Assembly (NCBI RefSeq): GCF_003143935.1 | Contig: NZ_QFRX01000001.1 | Coordinates: 1,900,624 to 1,963,724, forward strand | Reading direction: 5' to 3' | Length of the DNA stretch: 63,101 bases | DNA from: Streptomyces sp. Act143 | GTDB lineage: Bacteria > Actinomycetota > Actinomycetes > Streptomycetales > Streptomycetaceae | In this document: positions 18,271 through 28,314 of the stretch, piece by piece | Position numbering within the stretch: position 1 is the stretch's first letter | How the letters are laid out: the number at the start of each line of letters is the position of its first letter | The notes under the pieces: model-generated | Database searches by the model: none | Told to the model about the DNA's origin: nothing | Seen by the model: only the letters and a program-made list of their open reading frames with translations | Program-made: the position numbers and the translations under genes

Positions 18271-19427
18271 ACGCAGTTGGCCTCCGGGCGCGGGGCGTCG
18301 GCCGCGAACCGGCCGGCGTGCAACGGGCTGACGTCCACGAAGGGTACGCGGCCCAGGTACAGGTCATGGATCACCTCGCCGACGGCGGGGCCCTGGAGGA
18401 ATCCGTGGCCGGAGAAGCCGGTCGCGTACAGGAAACGGGAGACCGAAGTGGCCTCGCCGATCAGCGCGTTGTGGTCGGGGGTGACCTCGTACAGGCCCGC
18501 CCAGCCGCCGGTGCGGCGCAGGTCGAGGAGGGCGGGGGCGCGGTGCTCCATGGCGGCGGCCAGCCGGGGGATCCAGCGGTCGTGGGGGTCGGTGGCGAAG
18601 CCGGGGCGTTCGTCGGGGTCGGACATGCCGAGGAGCAGGCCGGGGCCCTCGCGGTGGAAGTAGAGGGTGGAGCTGAAGTCTATGGTCATGGGCAGGCCGG
18701 GCGGCAGGCCCGGGACCGCCTCGGTGACGGCGATCTGGCGGCGCAGCGGCTCCACCGGCAGGTCCACGCCCGCCATCCGGCCGACCGCGCGTGACCAGGG
18801 GCCGGCCGCACAGATCACCGTGTCGGTGGCGATCCGGCCGAGGGCCGTGGACACGGCCGTGATCCGGTCGCCGTGCAGTTCGATGCCGGTGACCTCGGTG
18901 TGCCGCAGGACGCGGGCGCCGAGCGCGCGGGCGGCGGAGGCGTAGCCGTGCACGACGGCCTCCGGGGTGCAGTGGCCGTCGTCGGGCGAGTAGGCGGCGG
19001 CGAGGAGGCCCTCGGTGCGGATCAGCGGGGAGAGCCTGCGGGCCTCCTGCGGGGTGAGCATGCGGCTGGGCACGCCGAGCGCGTTCTGCAGCCGTACGCC
19101 CGCCTCGAAGGAGGCGACGTCCTCGGGCGTCGACAGCAGGAAGAGGTAGCCCACGCGGTGCAGTCCGATGTCGTACCCGATCTCCTCCCGGAACCGGCCG
19201 AACGCGGCCAGGCTGCGCGCCCCGAGCAGCACGTTGAGCTCGTCGGAGAACTGGGCCCGCACCCCGCCCGCCGCCTTCGAGGTGGAACCTGAGGCGAGTT
19301 CGTCGCGTTCGACGAGGACGACGTCGCGGACACCGGCGGCGGCGAGGTGGTAGGCGATGCTCGCGCCCATCACTCCGCCGCCGATCACAACGGCTTGTGC
19401 CTGCATGGCTGGTGCCTGCGTCCTCAC
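18267..19427 (-). CDS. FAD-dependent oxidoreductase of the DAO family (sarcosine/opine oxidase-like)
   Basis: This 386-aa protein opens with the dinucleotide-binding motif VVIGGGVMGASIAYHLA and the second FAD contact VLVERDELASGSTSKAAGG. The C-terminal GFSGHGFLQGPAVGEVI closes the DAO fold. GTG 19427 has GGGAGG at good spacing, better than the internal ATG at 19403. DAO-family enzymes oxidise secondary or N-substituted amino acids (sarcosine, pipecolate, opines). Coupled to two saccharopine dehydrogenase genes, oxidation of saccharopine or of a cyclic lysine derivative is plausible. Confidence 0.82.
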   Translation of the reverse strand: MRTQAPAMQAQAVVIGGGVMGASIAYHLAAAGVRDVVLVERDELASGSTSKAAGGVRAQFSDELNVLLGARSLAAFGRFREEIGYDIGLHRVGYLFLLSTPEDVASFEAGVRLQNALGVPSRMLTPQEARRLSPLIRTEGLLAAAYSPDDGHCTPEAVVHGYASAARALGARVLRHTEVTGIELHGDRITAVSTALGRIATDTVICAAGPWSRAVGRMAGVDLPVEPLRRQIAVTEAVPGLPPGLPMTIDFSSTLYFHREGPGLLLGMSDPDERPGFATDPHDRWIPRLAAAMEHRAPALLDLRRTGGWAGLYEVTPDHNALIGEATSVSRFLYATGFSGHGFLQGPAVGEVIHDLYLGRVPFVDVSPLHAGRFAADAPRPEANCV

Positions 19428-19526
19428 GGGCGAGCCTCCCAGGGGGTCGGGGCCGGCGTCGGGGCCCGCGTCGAGATCGACGGCGGGGCCGGTCCCCTCT
19501 TCCTGTCCGGACCGCGGTCCCCGTAA

Positions 19527-20186
19527 TCAGGAGAGGTGCGCCACCGCGTCCAGGTGCGGCAGGTGGTGGTCGAGGCGCTCCCGCTTGGTGCGCAGGTAGG
19601 TGATGTTGCTCTCGCACGGCTGGATCAGCAGCGGCACGGTCTCGGTGACCTTGATGCCGTGGCGTATCAACGCCTCCCGCTTGTCAGGGTTGTTGGACAT
19701 CAGGCGGACGCTGTGCACCCCCAGGTCCTGAAGCATCCCGGCCGCCACGCCGTAGTCCCGGGCGTCCACCGGCAGGCCGAGGGCGAGGTTCGCCTCGACG
19801 GTGTCCAGACCCTCCGCCTGGAGGGCCATCGCGCGCAGCTTGGCGAGCAGGCCGATGCCGCGGCCCTCGTGGCCCCGCAAGTAGACGACGATGCCGCTGC
19901 CTTCGGCGACGACGGCCCGCAGCGCCGAGTCGAGCTGCTCGCCGCACTCGCAGTGCCGGGAGCCGAAGGCGTCACCGGTGAGGCACTCGGAGTGCAGCCG
20001 GACCAGGACGTCGTCCGTGCCGATCTCGCCGTGCACGAGGGCCACTTGCTCGTCACCGCGGTCGTGGTCGAGGTAGCCGACCGCCCGGAATTGCCCGTAC
20101 ACGGTGGGCAGCGGAGCATTCACGACGCGTTCGACGCCGGTGCGCTGCGGGGACTTCTTGCCGAGGACGCCAATTTTGTCTGTCAT
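19527..20186 (-). CDS. ribA: GTP cyclohydrolase II paralog, Met120 (FAPy-forming) type
   Basis: This 219-aa protein is a complete GTP cyclohydrolase II: HSECLTGDAFGSRHCECGEQ supplies the zinc cysteines C68, C79 and C81, and LRGHEGRGIGLLAKLRAM follows. In RibA the last residue of that motif is the conserved catalytic Tyr (E. coli Tyr105); here it is Met120. The S. coelicolor paralog with the same Met120 is known to stop at the formylated pyrimidine FAPy instead of releasing formate. The gene is therefore probably not the riboflavin housekeeping enzyme. It is divergent (41 bp) from a creatininase-family gene that could deformylate FAPy. Confidence 0.9.
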   Translation of the reverse strand: MTDKIGVLGKKSPQRTGVERVVNAPLPTVYGQFRAVGYLDHDRGDEQVALVHGEIGTDDVLVRLHSECLTGDAFGSRHCECGEQLDSALRAVVAEGSGIVVYLRGHEGRGIGLLAKLRAMALQAEGLDTVEANLALGLPVDARDYGVAAGMLQDLGVHSVRLMSNNPDKREALIRHGIKVTETVPLLIQPCESNITYLRTKRERLDHHLPHLDAVAHLS

Positions 20187-20227
20187 GATTCTCGAGTTCC
20201 TAAGCAGAGACGAAAGGCCGTGAAAGA

Positions 20228-21094
20228 ATGAGTGATTCGCAAGCGCGGTCGGCGGCAAACCGGTCGGCGGCATACGGTCCGTTGCCGACGGACACCACGG
20301 AGGACGTACGGACGCGGGGCGCGAATGTCTCACGACCGGTCGCGGTTCTTCCGGTCGGGAGCTTCGAACAGCACGGTCCGTACCTGCCGTTGGCGACCGA
20401 CACCCTGGTCGCCTGTGCCATCGCACGGGAGCTCGCCGCGGCGTACCCGGTGCACCTCCTTCCGCCGGTGACGATCTCCTGCTCGCACGAGCACGCGGCC
20501 TGGGCGGGGACCGTCAGCATCTCCTCGGTGACCCTTCACGCGGTGATACGGGACATAGCGGCTTCGCTCCGCCGTTCGGGGGTGGAGGCCCTCGTCGTGG
20601 TCAATGGGCACGGCGGAAACTACGTACTGGGCAACGTCGTTCAGGAATCCTCCTCCCGCGGCGAGAAAATGGCACTGTTCCCGGCGGCGGAGGACTGGGA
20701 GTCGGCGCGCGAGCGGGCGGGGGTGGTCACGTCACTGCTCACCGACATGCACGCGGGGGAAATCGAGACCTCCATCCTTCTGCACGCTCATCCCGAATTC
20801 GTCCGACCCGGTTACGAGACCTCCGATTTCGTCGCCGACGACCGTCGCCATCTGCTCACCCTCGGAATGTCCGCCTATACCGATTCGGGCGTCATCGGCC
20901 GTCCTTCGCTGGGTTCGGCGGAAAAGGGCAAGGCGCTGCTGGAGAGCCTGGCGGATTCGTTCGGGCCGTATTTGTCGCTGCTCACCTCCGAGACCTCCGA
21001 GACGTCCGACGCCGGACCCGCCCGCTCGGGCGATTCCGGTGATTCCAGTGATTCCGGTGCGTCAGGTGATCCAGGCGCTTCCGTGCGCGGGTGA
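20228..21094 (+). CDS. Creatininase family amidohydrolase, candidate FAPy deformylase
   Basis: This 288-aa protein has the full creatininase metal site: E47 and H49 (GSFEQHGPYLPL), D58, H128 (VVNGHGGN) and E178 (DMHAGEIETS). The fold also occurs in ArfB, the archaeal enzyme that removes formate from FAPy, and in mycofactocin MftE. Its position opposite a FAPy-type cyclohydrolase makes FAPy deformylation the best guess. Catalytic homology ends near residue 255; the last 35 residues are a Ser/Asp/Gly-rich tail. The tail is antisense to the tail of the convergent membrane protein over 220 bp. Confidence 0.83.
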   Translation: MSDSQARSAANRSAAYGPLPTDTTEDVRTRGANVSRPVAVLPVGSFEQHGPYLPLATDTLVACAIARELAAAYPVHLLPPVTISCSHEHAAWAGTVSISSVTLHAVIRDIAASLRRSGVEALVVVNGHGGNYVLGNVVQESSSRGEKMALFPAAEDWESARERAGVVTSLLTDMHAGEIETSILLHAHPEFVRPGYETSDFVADDRRHLLTLGMSAYTDSGVIGRPSLGSAEKGKALLESLADSFGPYLSLLTSETSETSDAGPARSGDSGDSSDSGASGDPGASVRG

Positions 21095-22197
21095 GGGGCG
21101 AGCAGGACGAGCACGCCGGGCAGGCTGGCCGCGAGACTGAGCACCCCGTACACGACCGCGACCGCCAGCCCGCTGCTCGCGCCCAGGCCGGCCGCGCCGA
21201 ACGCCCAGGCGGTGACGCCCTCGCGGGGGCCCCAGCCGCCGACGTTCAGCGGCAGCCCCATGGCGAGCAGTGCCAGCACGGCGATCGGCATCAGCACGGC
21301 GACGGAGGCGGCGGCCCCGGCGACGCGCGCGGCGAGCACGAACATCGCGATGTGCCCGGCGAGGACGACGAGGGACGACAGGGCGACACCGGGTCCGTTC
21401 CGCCGGGACAGCAGCCCGTCGCGCATCTCCCGCAGCACCCGGCCGCACCGCGCGGGCACGCCGTTCATCCGCAGGGCGAGCAGAACGGCCAGCGCCCCCA
21501 GCACGGCGATCACCAGCAGCGGCGCGAAGTGCCGGCTCTGGGCCAGCACCGGCGACGGCATGGTCAGCAGGACGACGGCGCCGACCGCCGCCAACGCCAG
21601 TTGCCCGGCGACCCGTTCGAGGACGACGGCCCGCACACAGCGCCCGAGGTCCCGGGTGCTCTGACCGTGCCGCACCGCCCGGTGGACGTCGCCCAGGACG
21701 CCGCCGGGGAGCGCCGCGTTCAGGAAGAGGGCACGGTAGTAGGCAGCGACGGCGGGCCCGAGCGGCAGCCGGATGCCGAGGCCCTGGGCCACCAACTGCC
21801 AGCGCCAGGCGCTGAACACGGTGGTGACGACCCCGATCCCGACGGCGGCGATCAGCGTCCCGGCGTCGATCCGCCGCAGGCCGTCCAGGAAGACACCGGT
21901 GCCGAGCCGCCACAGCAGCACGGCGAGGATCAGCACACCGACGGCACTGCCGAGCTGGGTGCGCACGGCCGGTGACGCGAGACGGGCCACGGCCGTGCGC
22001 CACCAGGGGGTGTGGGGGGTGGCCGTGTCCGGTGACAGGGTGGCGGCGTCGGCAGGAACGTCCCTGCCCGGTGGTTCGGTTGGCCCGGCCGACATCCGTG
22101 TCCCGGCCTCGGTCCCGGACCCGGTTCCGGCCGACCGGTTCTTGCGCTCACCCGACGGCCCGTGCAGCACGTGGGCCCGTACCGTCTCCACGCTCAT
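20875..22197 (-). CDS. Flippase-like integral membrane protein (LPG synthase transmembrane type)
   Basis: This 440-aa protein has about eight membrane segments between residues 80 and 370. It carries the AglD/LPG-synthase-membrane signatures FSAWRWQLVAQGLG, FLNAALPGGVLGDVHRAVRH and LPLNVGGWGPREGVTAWAFG. The soluble aminoacyl-transferase domain of MprF is absent, so a lipid-linked carrier or regulatory role is more likely. The N-terminal 70 residues are polar and disordered; the C-terminal 75 are Pro/Glu/Ser-rich repeats. ATG 22197 overlaps the methyltransferase stop by 4 nt. Confidence 0.82.
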   Translation of the reverse strand: MSVETVRAHVLHGPSGERKNRSAGTGSGTEAGTRMSAGPTEPPGRDVPADAATLSPDTATPHTPWWRTAVARLASPAVRTQLGSAVGVLILAVLLWRLGTGVFLDGLRRIDAGTLIAAVGIGVVTTVFSAWRWQLVAQGLGIRLPLGPAVAAYYRALFLNAALPGGVLGDVHRAVRHGQSTRDLGRCVRAVVLERVAGQLALAAVGAVVLLTMPSPVLAQSRHFAPLLVIAVLGALAVLLALRMNGVPARCGRVLREMRDGLLSRRNGPGVALSSLVVLAGHIAMFVLAARVAGAAASVAVLMPIAVLALLAMGLPLNVGGWGPREGVTAWAFGAAGLGASSGLAVAVVYGVLSLAASLPGVLVLLAPHPRTEAPGSPDAPESLESPESPERAGPASDVSEVSEVSSDKYGPNESARLSSSALPFSAEPSEGRPMTPESV

Positions 22198-23299
22198 GCC
22201 GCCCCGCCCGTCGGCCGGGACAGCGCCAGCAGGTCGGTGTGGTGCACCAGGACGGTCAGCTCCCCCGCCTCGCAGGCCGCGAGCCGGTCACGGAGGTAGC
22301 GTCCGGCGCGTTCCGCGAGCTCCGGACGCTGCTCCACGGCCGCACCGACCCAGCCACGCAGCCACTGCGCGGTGAGCGCGGCCTCGGCGGGGCCGAGACG
22401 CCAGGGGCTGGGGTCCAGTCGTACCGTCGCCCCGCGCTCGGAGAAGGCCTCGCAGGCGGCGGTGACCGAGTCCGGGCCGAGGAGGCCGGAGCGGCGCTGG
22501 TGGGCGTTGAACGCCTCCGTGATCTCCGCGTCCATCGGGTCGGCCGGGGTGAGTTCGACGCGGCCGGCCACCGACAGGGTGAGCAGTGCCGGGCAGCCCG
22601 CCCCGGTGCAGGCCTCGGCGAGGGTGTCGATCTCCTCGCGGGTCAGGACGTCGAGGAGCGCGGAGGCGGTCACCAGGGAGGCACCGGCGAGGGCGTCCGG
22701 GGTGAGCCGGGCGACGTCGCCGCGCCGGGTCTCGACGGTGACACGGCTGCCGTCTGCGGCGGAGCGCGGGGAGGCGACGGCGGCGAAGTGCAGGAGGTAC
22801 GGGTCGCGGTCGTGCAGGACCCAGTGCTGGGCGCCGTCGAGGCGGGGGGCGAGCCAGCGGCCCATGGAGCCGGTGCCGCAGCCCAGGTCGTGGATGACCA
22901 GGCCGGACTTGCCGGGCAGGTTCGCCAGCCGGATGCGCAGCGGGTCCAGCAGGTCCAGCGCTCGCGCGGCGGCGTCGGCCCCTTCGCGCAGCTCCAGCCA
23001 CTCGGGGGCGTAGCGCGGCTGCTCCTCGGAGCCTTCCTCGCGCAGCCGCACGGTGGGGCGCTCGCCGGGGCGGGCGGCGACTCCGGCCGCGGGCCCGGCA
23101 CCGGGGATCACGGACTCGGCGGACAGGCCCGGCACAGACGAAGCCACGGAGTCCGCGGACGGGTCCGGCACCGAAGAAGCCACCGAACCCACCGACGAAT
23201 CCGACACGACAGTCACCTCCGAACCACCGTGGCCCGTCGCATCCCGAGGTCCCGGCTGTGCCGGAATCCTGCCGCTGCGCTCCGTGGTCGCCGTCTTCC

Positions 23300-23303
<4 letters not shown>
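22194..23303 (-). CDS. Class I SAM-dependent methyltransferase
   Basis: This 369-aa protein has the SAM motif VIHDLGCGTGSMGRWLAP near residue 137, followed by HWVLHDRDP (motif II acidic loop) and LVTASALLDVLT. It lacks zinc or radical-SAM motifs. The first 70 residues are a low-complexity extension with repeated SVASSVP-like units, so the catalytic core begins near residue 95. It is translationally coupled to the glycosyltransferase upstream and the flippase-like protein downstream by ATGA overlaps, making one operon. The substrate is unknown. Confidence 0.85.
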
Positions 23304-25059
<1,756 letters not shown>

Positions 25060-25064
25060 TCAGG

Positions 25065-26048
25065 TCAGGCGCTCTTGTCGTACCTGATGCGGTGACAAAG
25101 GGCCGGAATATCCCCCGCCGCGAGCCTGGGCATCACGTCCGGCAACTCCTCGAACACGCTTTCCCCCGTGATGAGCGCGTCGAGTGACGGGTCGGCGAGC
25201 AGTTCGAGGGCGAGGGCGAGCCGGTCGGCGTACGTGCGGCTGGAGCGGCGGGCCGGGGAGACGGTGCCGACCTGGCTGGAGCGGATGACGAGGCGACGGG
25301 AGTGGAAGGCCTCGCCGAGCGGGAGGCTGACCTGCCGGTCGCCGTACCAGCTCAGTTCGAGGACGGTGCCCTCGGCGGTGAGGAGTTCCAGCGCGCGGGC
25401 GAGCCCCTGTTCGGTGGCGCTGGCGTGCACGACGAGATCGCACTCCCCCAGCGCGTCCCGCGGCAGGGCGAAGTCGACGCCGAGCGCCCCGGCGGTCTTC
25501 GCGCGGGCCGGATCGGCGTCGACGAGCTGCACCCGTACGCCGGGGAAGCGGGCGAGGAGCGCGGCCACCGAGCAGCCCACCATCCCGCCGCCCACCACCG
25601 CGATCCGGTCCCCGATCAGCGGCGCGGCGTCCCAGAGGGCGTTGACGGCCGTCTCCACGGTACCGGCCAGGATCGCCCGCCCGGCGGGCACGGAGTCCGG
25701 TACGACGGTGACGGCGGCGGCCGGGACGACGTACCGCGTCTGATGCGGATAGAGGCAGAAGACCGTGCGCCCCACCAGTTCCGCCGGGCCCTCCTCCACC
25801 TCTCCGACGTTGAGGTAGCCGTACTTCACGGGGGCGGGGAACTCGCCCTCCTGGAAGGGTGCCCGCATGGCCGCGTGCTGGCTCGCCGGCACACCGCCCC
25901 GGAAGACGAGGGTCTCGGTGCCGCGGCTGACGCCTGACCACAGGGTGCGGACCAGTACCTCGTCCGGCGCCGGGACCGGAAGGGTGACCTCCCGTATCTC
26001 GCCGTCACCCGGGCTGCTGAGCCAGAACGCCCTCGCGGTGCGGTTCAT
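25065..26048 (-). CDS. MDR-family dehydrogenase (zinc alcohol dehydrogenase-like)
   Basis: This 327-aa medium-chain dehydrogenase has the cofactor-binding core IAVVGGGMVGCSVAALLARF near residue 155 and the N-terminal segment SGVSRGTETLVFRGG. That SRGTE form, seen in BchC-like and related MDR proteins, replaces the Cys of classical zinc alcohol dehydrogenases, so catalytic zinc is doubtful. ATG 26048 is chosen because AGGAGG is 6 nt upstream; the ATG at 26054 touches the Shine-Dalgarno. It lies 116 bp upstream of, and co-directional with, the PTPS-like gene. It probably supplies an NAD(P)-linked redox step in the same pathway. Confidence 0.8.
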   Translation of the reverse strand: MNRTARAFWLSSPGDGEIREVTLPVPAPDEVLVRTLWSGVSRGTETLVFRGGVPASQHAAMRAPFQEGEFPAPVKYGYLNVGEVEEGPAELVGRTVFCLYPHQTRYVVPAAAVTVVPDSVPAGRAILAGTVETAVNALWDAAPLIGDRIAVVGGGMVGCSVAALLARFPGVRVQLVDADPARAKTAGALGVDFALPRDALGECDLVVHASATEQGLARALELLTAEGTVLELSWYGDRQVSLPLGEAFHSRRLVIRSSQVGTVSPARRSSRTYADRLALALELLADPSLDALITGESVFEELPDVMPRLAAGDIPALCHRIRYDKSA

Positions 26049-26155
26049 CGGCATCCTCCTGAACGATCGGGAAGTGGTTCACGTACCGAGGTGTGCACAG
26101 GTCGCGCACAGTACGCGGCGTTGATCGACTCTGTCACACGGCCGGAGGATGTTCG

Positions 26156-26920
26156 GTGGCCCTGAACAACACTTACGACGCAAGGCTGGTACAGCAGGAG
26201 ACCGCTGTCGGAGCGGGCGTACAGATCCTGTTGCTGGCTCTGCTCGGCACCGCGATCGGCATGGGGCCGGCGGGCTGGCTGACCGGCCTGGCCTTCGCCG
26301 TCGGCACCTGGGCGGTGCTCTCCCGGGCCCTGCACCGAACCCGTCCCCGCTCCTTCGGCCCCGCCAACCGGGTGACGCTCGGCCGCTCCATCCTGGTCGG
26401 CGGGGTGACCGCCCTGGTGGCCGACTCCTTCGAGAGCTCTCCGCCGGTGACGCTGTTCGTCGGCCTGACCGCGGTGGCGCTGATCCTCGACGGCGTGGAC
26501 GGCAAGGTGGCCCGCCGCACCGGAACCTCCACCCCCCTGGGCGCGCGCTTCGACATGGAGGTCGACGCGTTCCTGATCCTGGTGCTCAGCGTGTACGTGT
26601 CGATGTCCCTGGGCCCGTGGGTGCTCCTCATCGGCGCCATGCGCTACGCCTTCGTCGCCGCGGCCCGCGTCTGGCCGTGGCTGAACGCCCCGCTGCCCCC
26701 GAGCACGGCCCGCAAGACGGTCGCCGCACTCCAGGGCGTGTTCCTGCTGCTCGCCGCTTCGGGTCTGCTGCCCCACGCCATGGAGTTCATGGTCGTCGCG
26801 ACGGCGCTGGGGGCGCTGGTGTGGTCGTTCGGACGGGACGTGGTGTGGCTGTTCCGGACGTCCCGGGTCGAGGACGCGATCCCGACCGCCACGGAGCTGC
26901 CGGAGCTGGTCGCGTCCTGA
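26156..26920 (+). CDS. CDP-alcohol phosphatidyltransferase family membrane protein
   Basis: This 254-aa protein has about six membrane segments and a complete family signature DGx2ARx8Gx3Dx3D (DGKVARRT, then FDMEVDAF) at residues about 122-144. The family transfers a phosphatidyl or related group from a CDP-activated donor to an alcohol. GTG 26156 is chosen with GGAGG 7 nt upstream; the longer upstream frame has no support. It is divergent from the MDR dehydrogenase with a 107-bp shared promoter region, so it probably belongs to the same cluster. The acceptor alcohol is unknown. Confidence 0.85.
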   Translation: MALNNTYDARLVQQETAVGAGVQILLLALLGTAIGMGPAGWLTGLAFAVGTWAVLSRALHRTRPRSFGPANRVTLGRSILVGGVTALVADSFESSPPVTLFVGLTAVALILDGVDGKVARRTGTSTPLGARFDMEVDAFLILVLSVYVSMSLGPWVLLIGAMRYAFVAAARVWPWLNAPLPPSTARKTVAALQGVFLLLAASGLLPHAMEFMVVATALGALVWSFGRDVVWLFRTSRVEDAIPTATELPELVAS

Positions 26921-26983
26921 ACGGTGGCGGTTCATGTGCTGTTGGCGAACCGGTGGACGGTCGACGCGCGCGGCTTGGACCTC

Positions 26984-27007
26984 AGCCGTTGAGCCGTTGA
27001 GCCGTTG
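26984..27007 (+). repeat. Short tandem repeat, 3 x 8 bp
   Basis: AGCCGTTG is repeated three times without interruption in the 170-bp gap between the CDP-alcohol transferase and the convergent MFS gene. It lies outside any supported gene and has no obvious hairpin. The rest of the gap shows nothing definite. Confidence 0.7.
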
Positions 27008-27090
27008 CATTGCGGCTCGGTCGGGCCGGGAGGGCGGATCGACGGGGTGCCGGCAACCACGGCCTCCGCCCTGACGTCCATACGGTGGAC

Positions 27091-28314
27091 CTACCGGCGC
27101 GGCAGCAACCCGATCGCCGCCACCGGTACGGCCGCCAGCACCAGCCACGGAACGGCCGCCGGCAGCCCGGTGTCGAGCAGCGTGCCGGTCGCCGAGGTGC
27201 CGAGCAGGACGATGAGGCCGGACACCGAGGACAGCGCGCCGGTGTAGAGGCCGAGGCGGCCTGGCTCGACGAGGTCGGGGACCCAGGCGCGGGCGACGGG
27301 GGCGACGAGCATCTGGCCGAAGGTGAGCAGGACGACGAAGGCGGCCGCGGGCAACAGGCCCGCCGGTCCCGTCCGGTCGGCGGGGCGGGCCAGGGCCACG
27401 ACGGCGAATCCGGCGGAGATCAGGCACAGTCCGGCGACCATCGAGCGGCGCAGCTCCAGCCGGTCGCCCACCCAGCGGGTGACCGGCAGTTGGGCGGTCA
27501 CCACCAGCAGCGACGACAGGGCGAACAGCCAGGCCAGCGGCGCCTGGGAGCCGGTGACCCGCGCCACCTCCGCCGGGAGGGCGAGGTAGAGCTGGTTGTA
27601 GGCGAGCAGATAGGCGCCGTACGCGCAGCACAGCGCGAGAAAGCGCCGGTTGCGGAGCAACAGCCGCACACCGCCCTTGAGTCGGACGCGGTCCCGGCCG
27701 GGGATGTGCTGGGGCAGCAGCCACGCGTGCCCGGCCAGGACGAGGACGAAGACGGCGGCGCCCGCCATGCACACGGTCCGGAAGTCCACCGACAGCAGCA
27801 GCGCGCCGAGCAGCGGCCCGACGAACGCGCCCGCCTGCCCGGCCACCGTGAACAGCGCGAGAACCCGGGTGCGCGAACCACCGCCGCACTGCTCGTGGAC
27901 GACGGCCTGCCGGGCGACCTCCGACTCGACCGCGGGCGAGAACAGCGCCGCGGCGAACCCGATCAGCAGCACGGCCCCGATGACCGACCAGGTCGCCTCC
28001 GCGTACCCGAGCCAGGCGAACCCGGCGATCCGCAGCGCGCAGCCCGTGAGGACGACGGGCCGGATGCCGTGGCGGTCGGCCAGCGCCCCACCGACCACGA
28101 ACAGGCCCTGTTGGCTGAAGGTACGGAGCCCCAGCACGAATCCGACGAGCCAGCCCGCCATGCCCACCGCCTGCCCGAGGTGCTCGGAGAGAAAGGGCAG
28201 CACGGCGAAGAAGCCGACGTTGAAGGCGAGTTGGGTGAGGATCAGCAGCCGGAGGAGCGGAGTGAGGCGGGCCCGCCCAGGCGCCTTCCGCAGGCCGGTC
28301 GACAGCGCGCTCAT
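27091..28314 (-). CDS. MFS exporter
   Basis: This 407-aa, 12-TM MFS protein has VLPFLSEHLGQAVGMAGWLV, then GGALADRHGIRPVVLTGC (the loop-2 motif) and LLRNRRFLALCCAYGAYLL. It resembles EntS/MdtH-like single-component exporters. Its ATG (28312-28314) overlaps the fused permease stop (ATGA), so it is the last gene of an operon with a peptide-type binding lipoprotein and permease. An import/export pair for the same peptide-like or siderophore-like compound is possible. No iron box or biosynthetic gene is nearby. Confidence 0.82.
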   Translation of the reverse strand: MSALSTGLRKAPGRARLTPLLRLLILTQLAFNVGFFAVLPFLSEHLGQAVGMAGWLVGFVLGLRTFSQQGLFVVGGALADRHGIRPVVLTGCALRIAGFAWLGYAEATWSVIGAVLLIGFAAALFSPAVESEVARQAVVHEQCGGGSRTRVLALFTVAGQAGAFVGPLLGALLLSVDFRTVCMAGAAVFVLVLAGHAWLLPQHIPGRDRVRLKGGVRLLLRNRRFLALCCAYGAYLLAYNQLYLALPAEVARVTGSQAPLAWLFALSSLLVVTAQLPVTRWVGDRLELRRSMVAGLCLISAGFAVVALARPADRTGPAGLLPAAAFVVLLTFGQMLVAPVARAWVPDLVEPGRLGLYTGALSSVSGLIVLLGTSATGTLLDTGLPAAVPWLVLAAVPVAAIGLLPRR

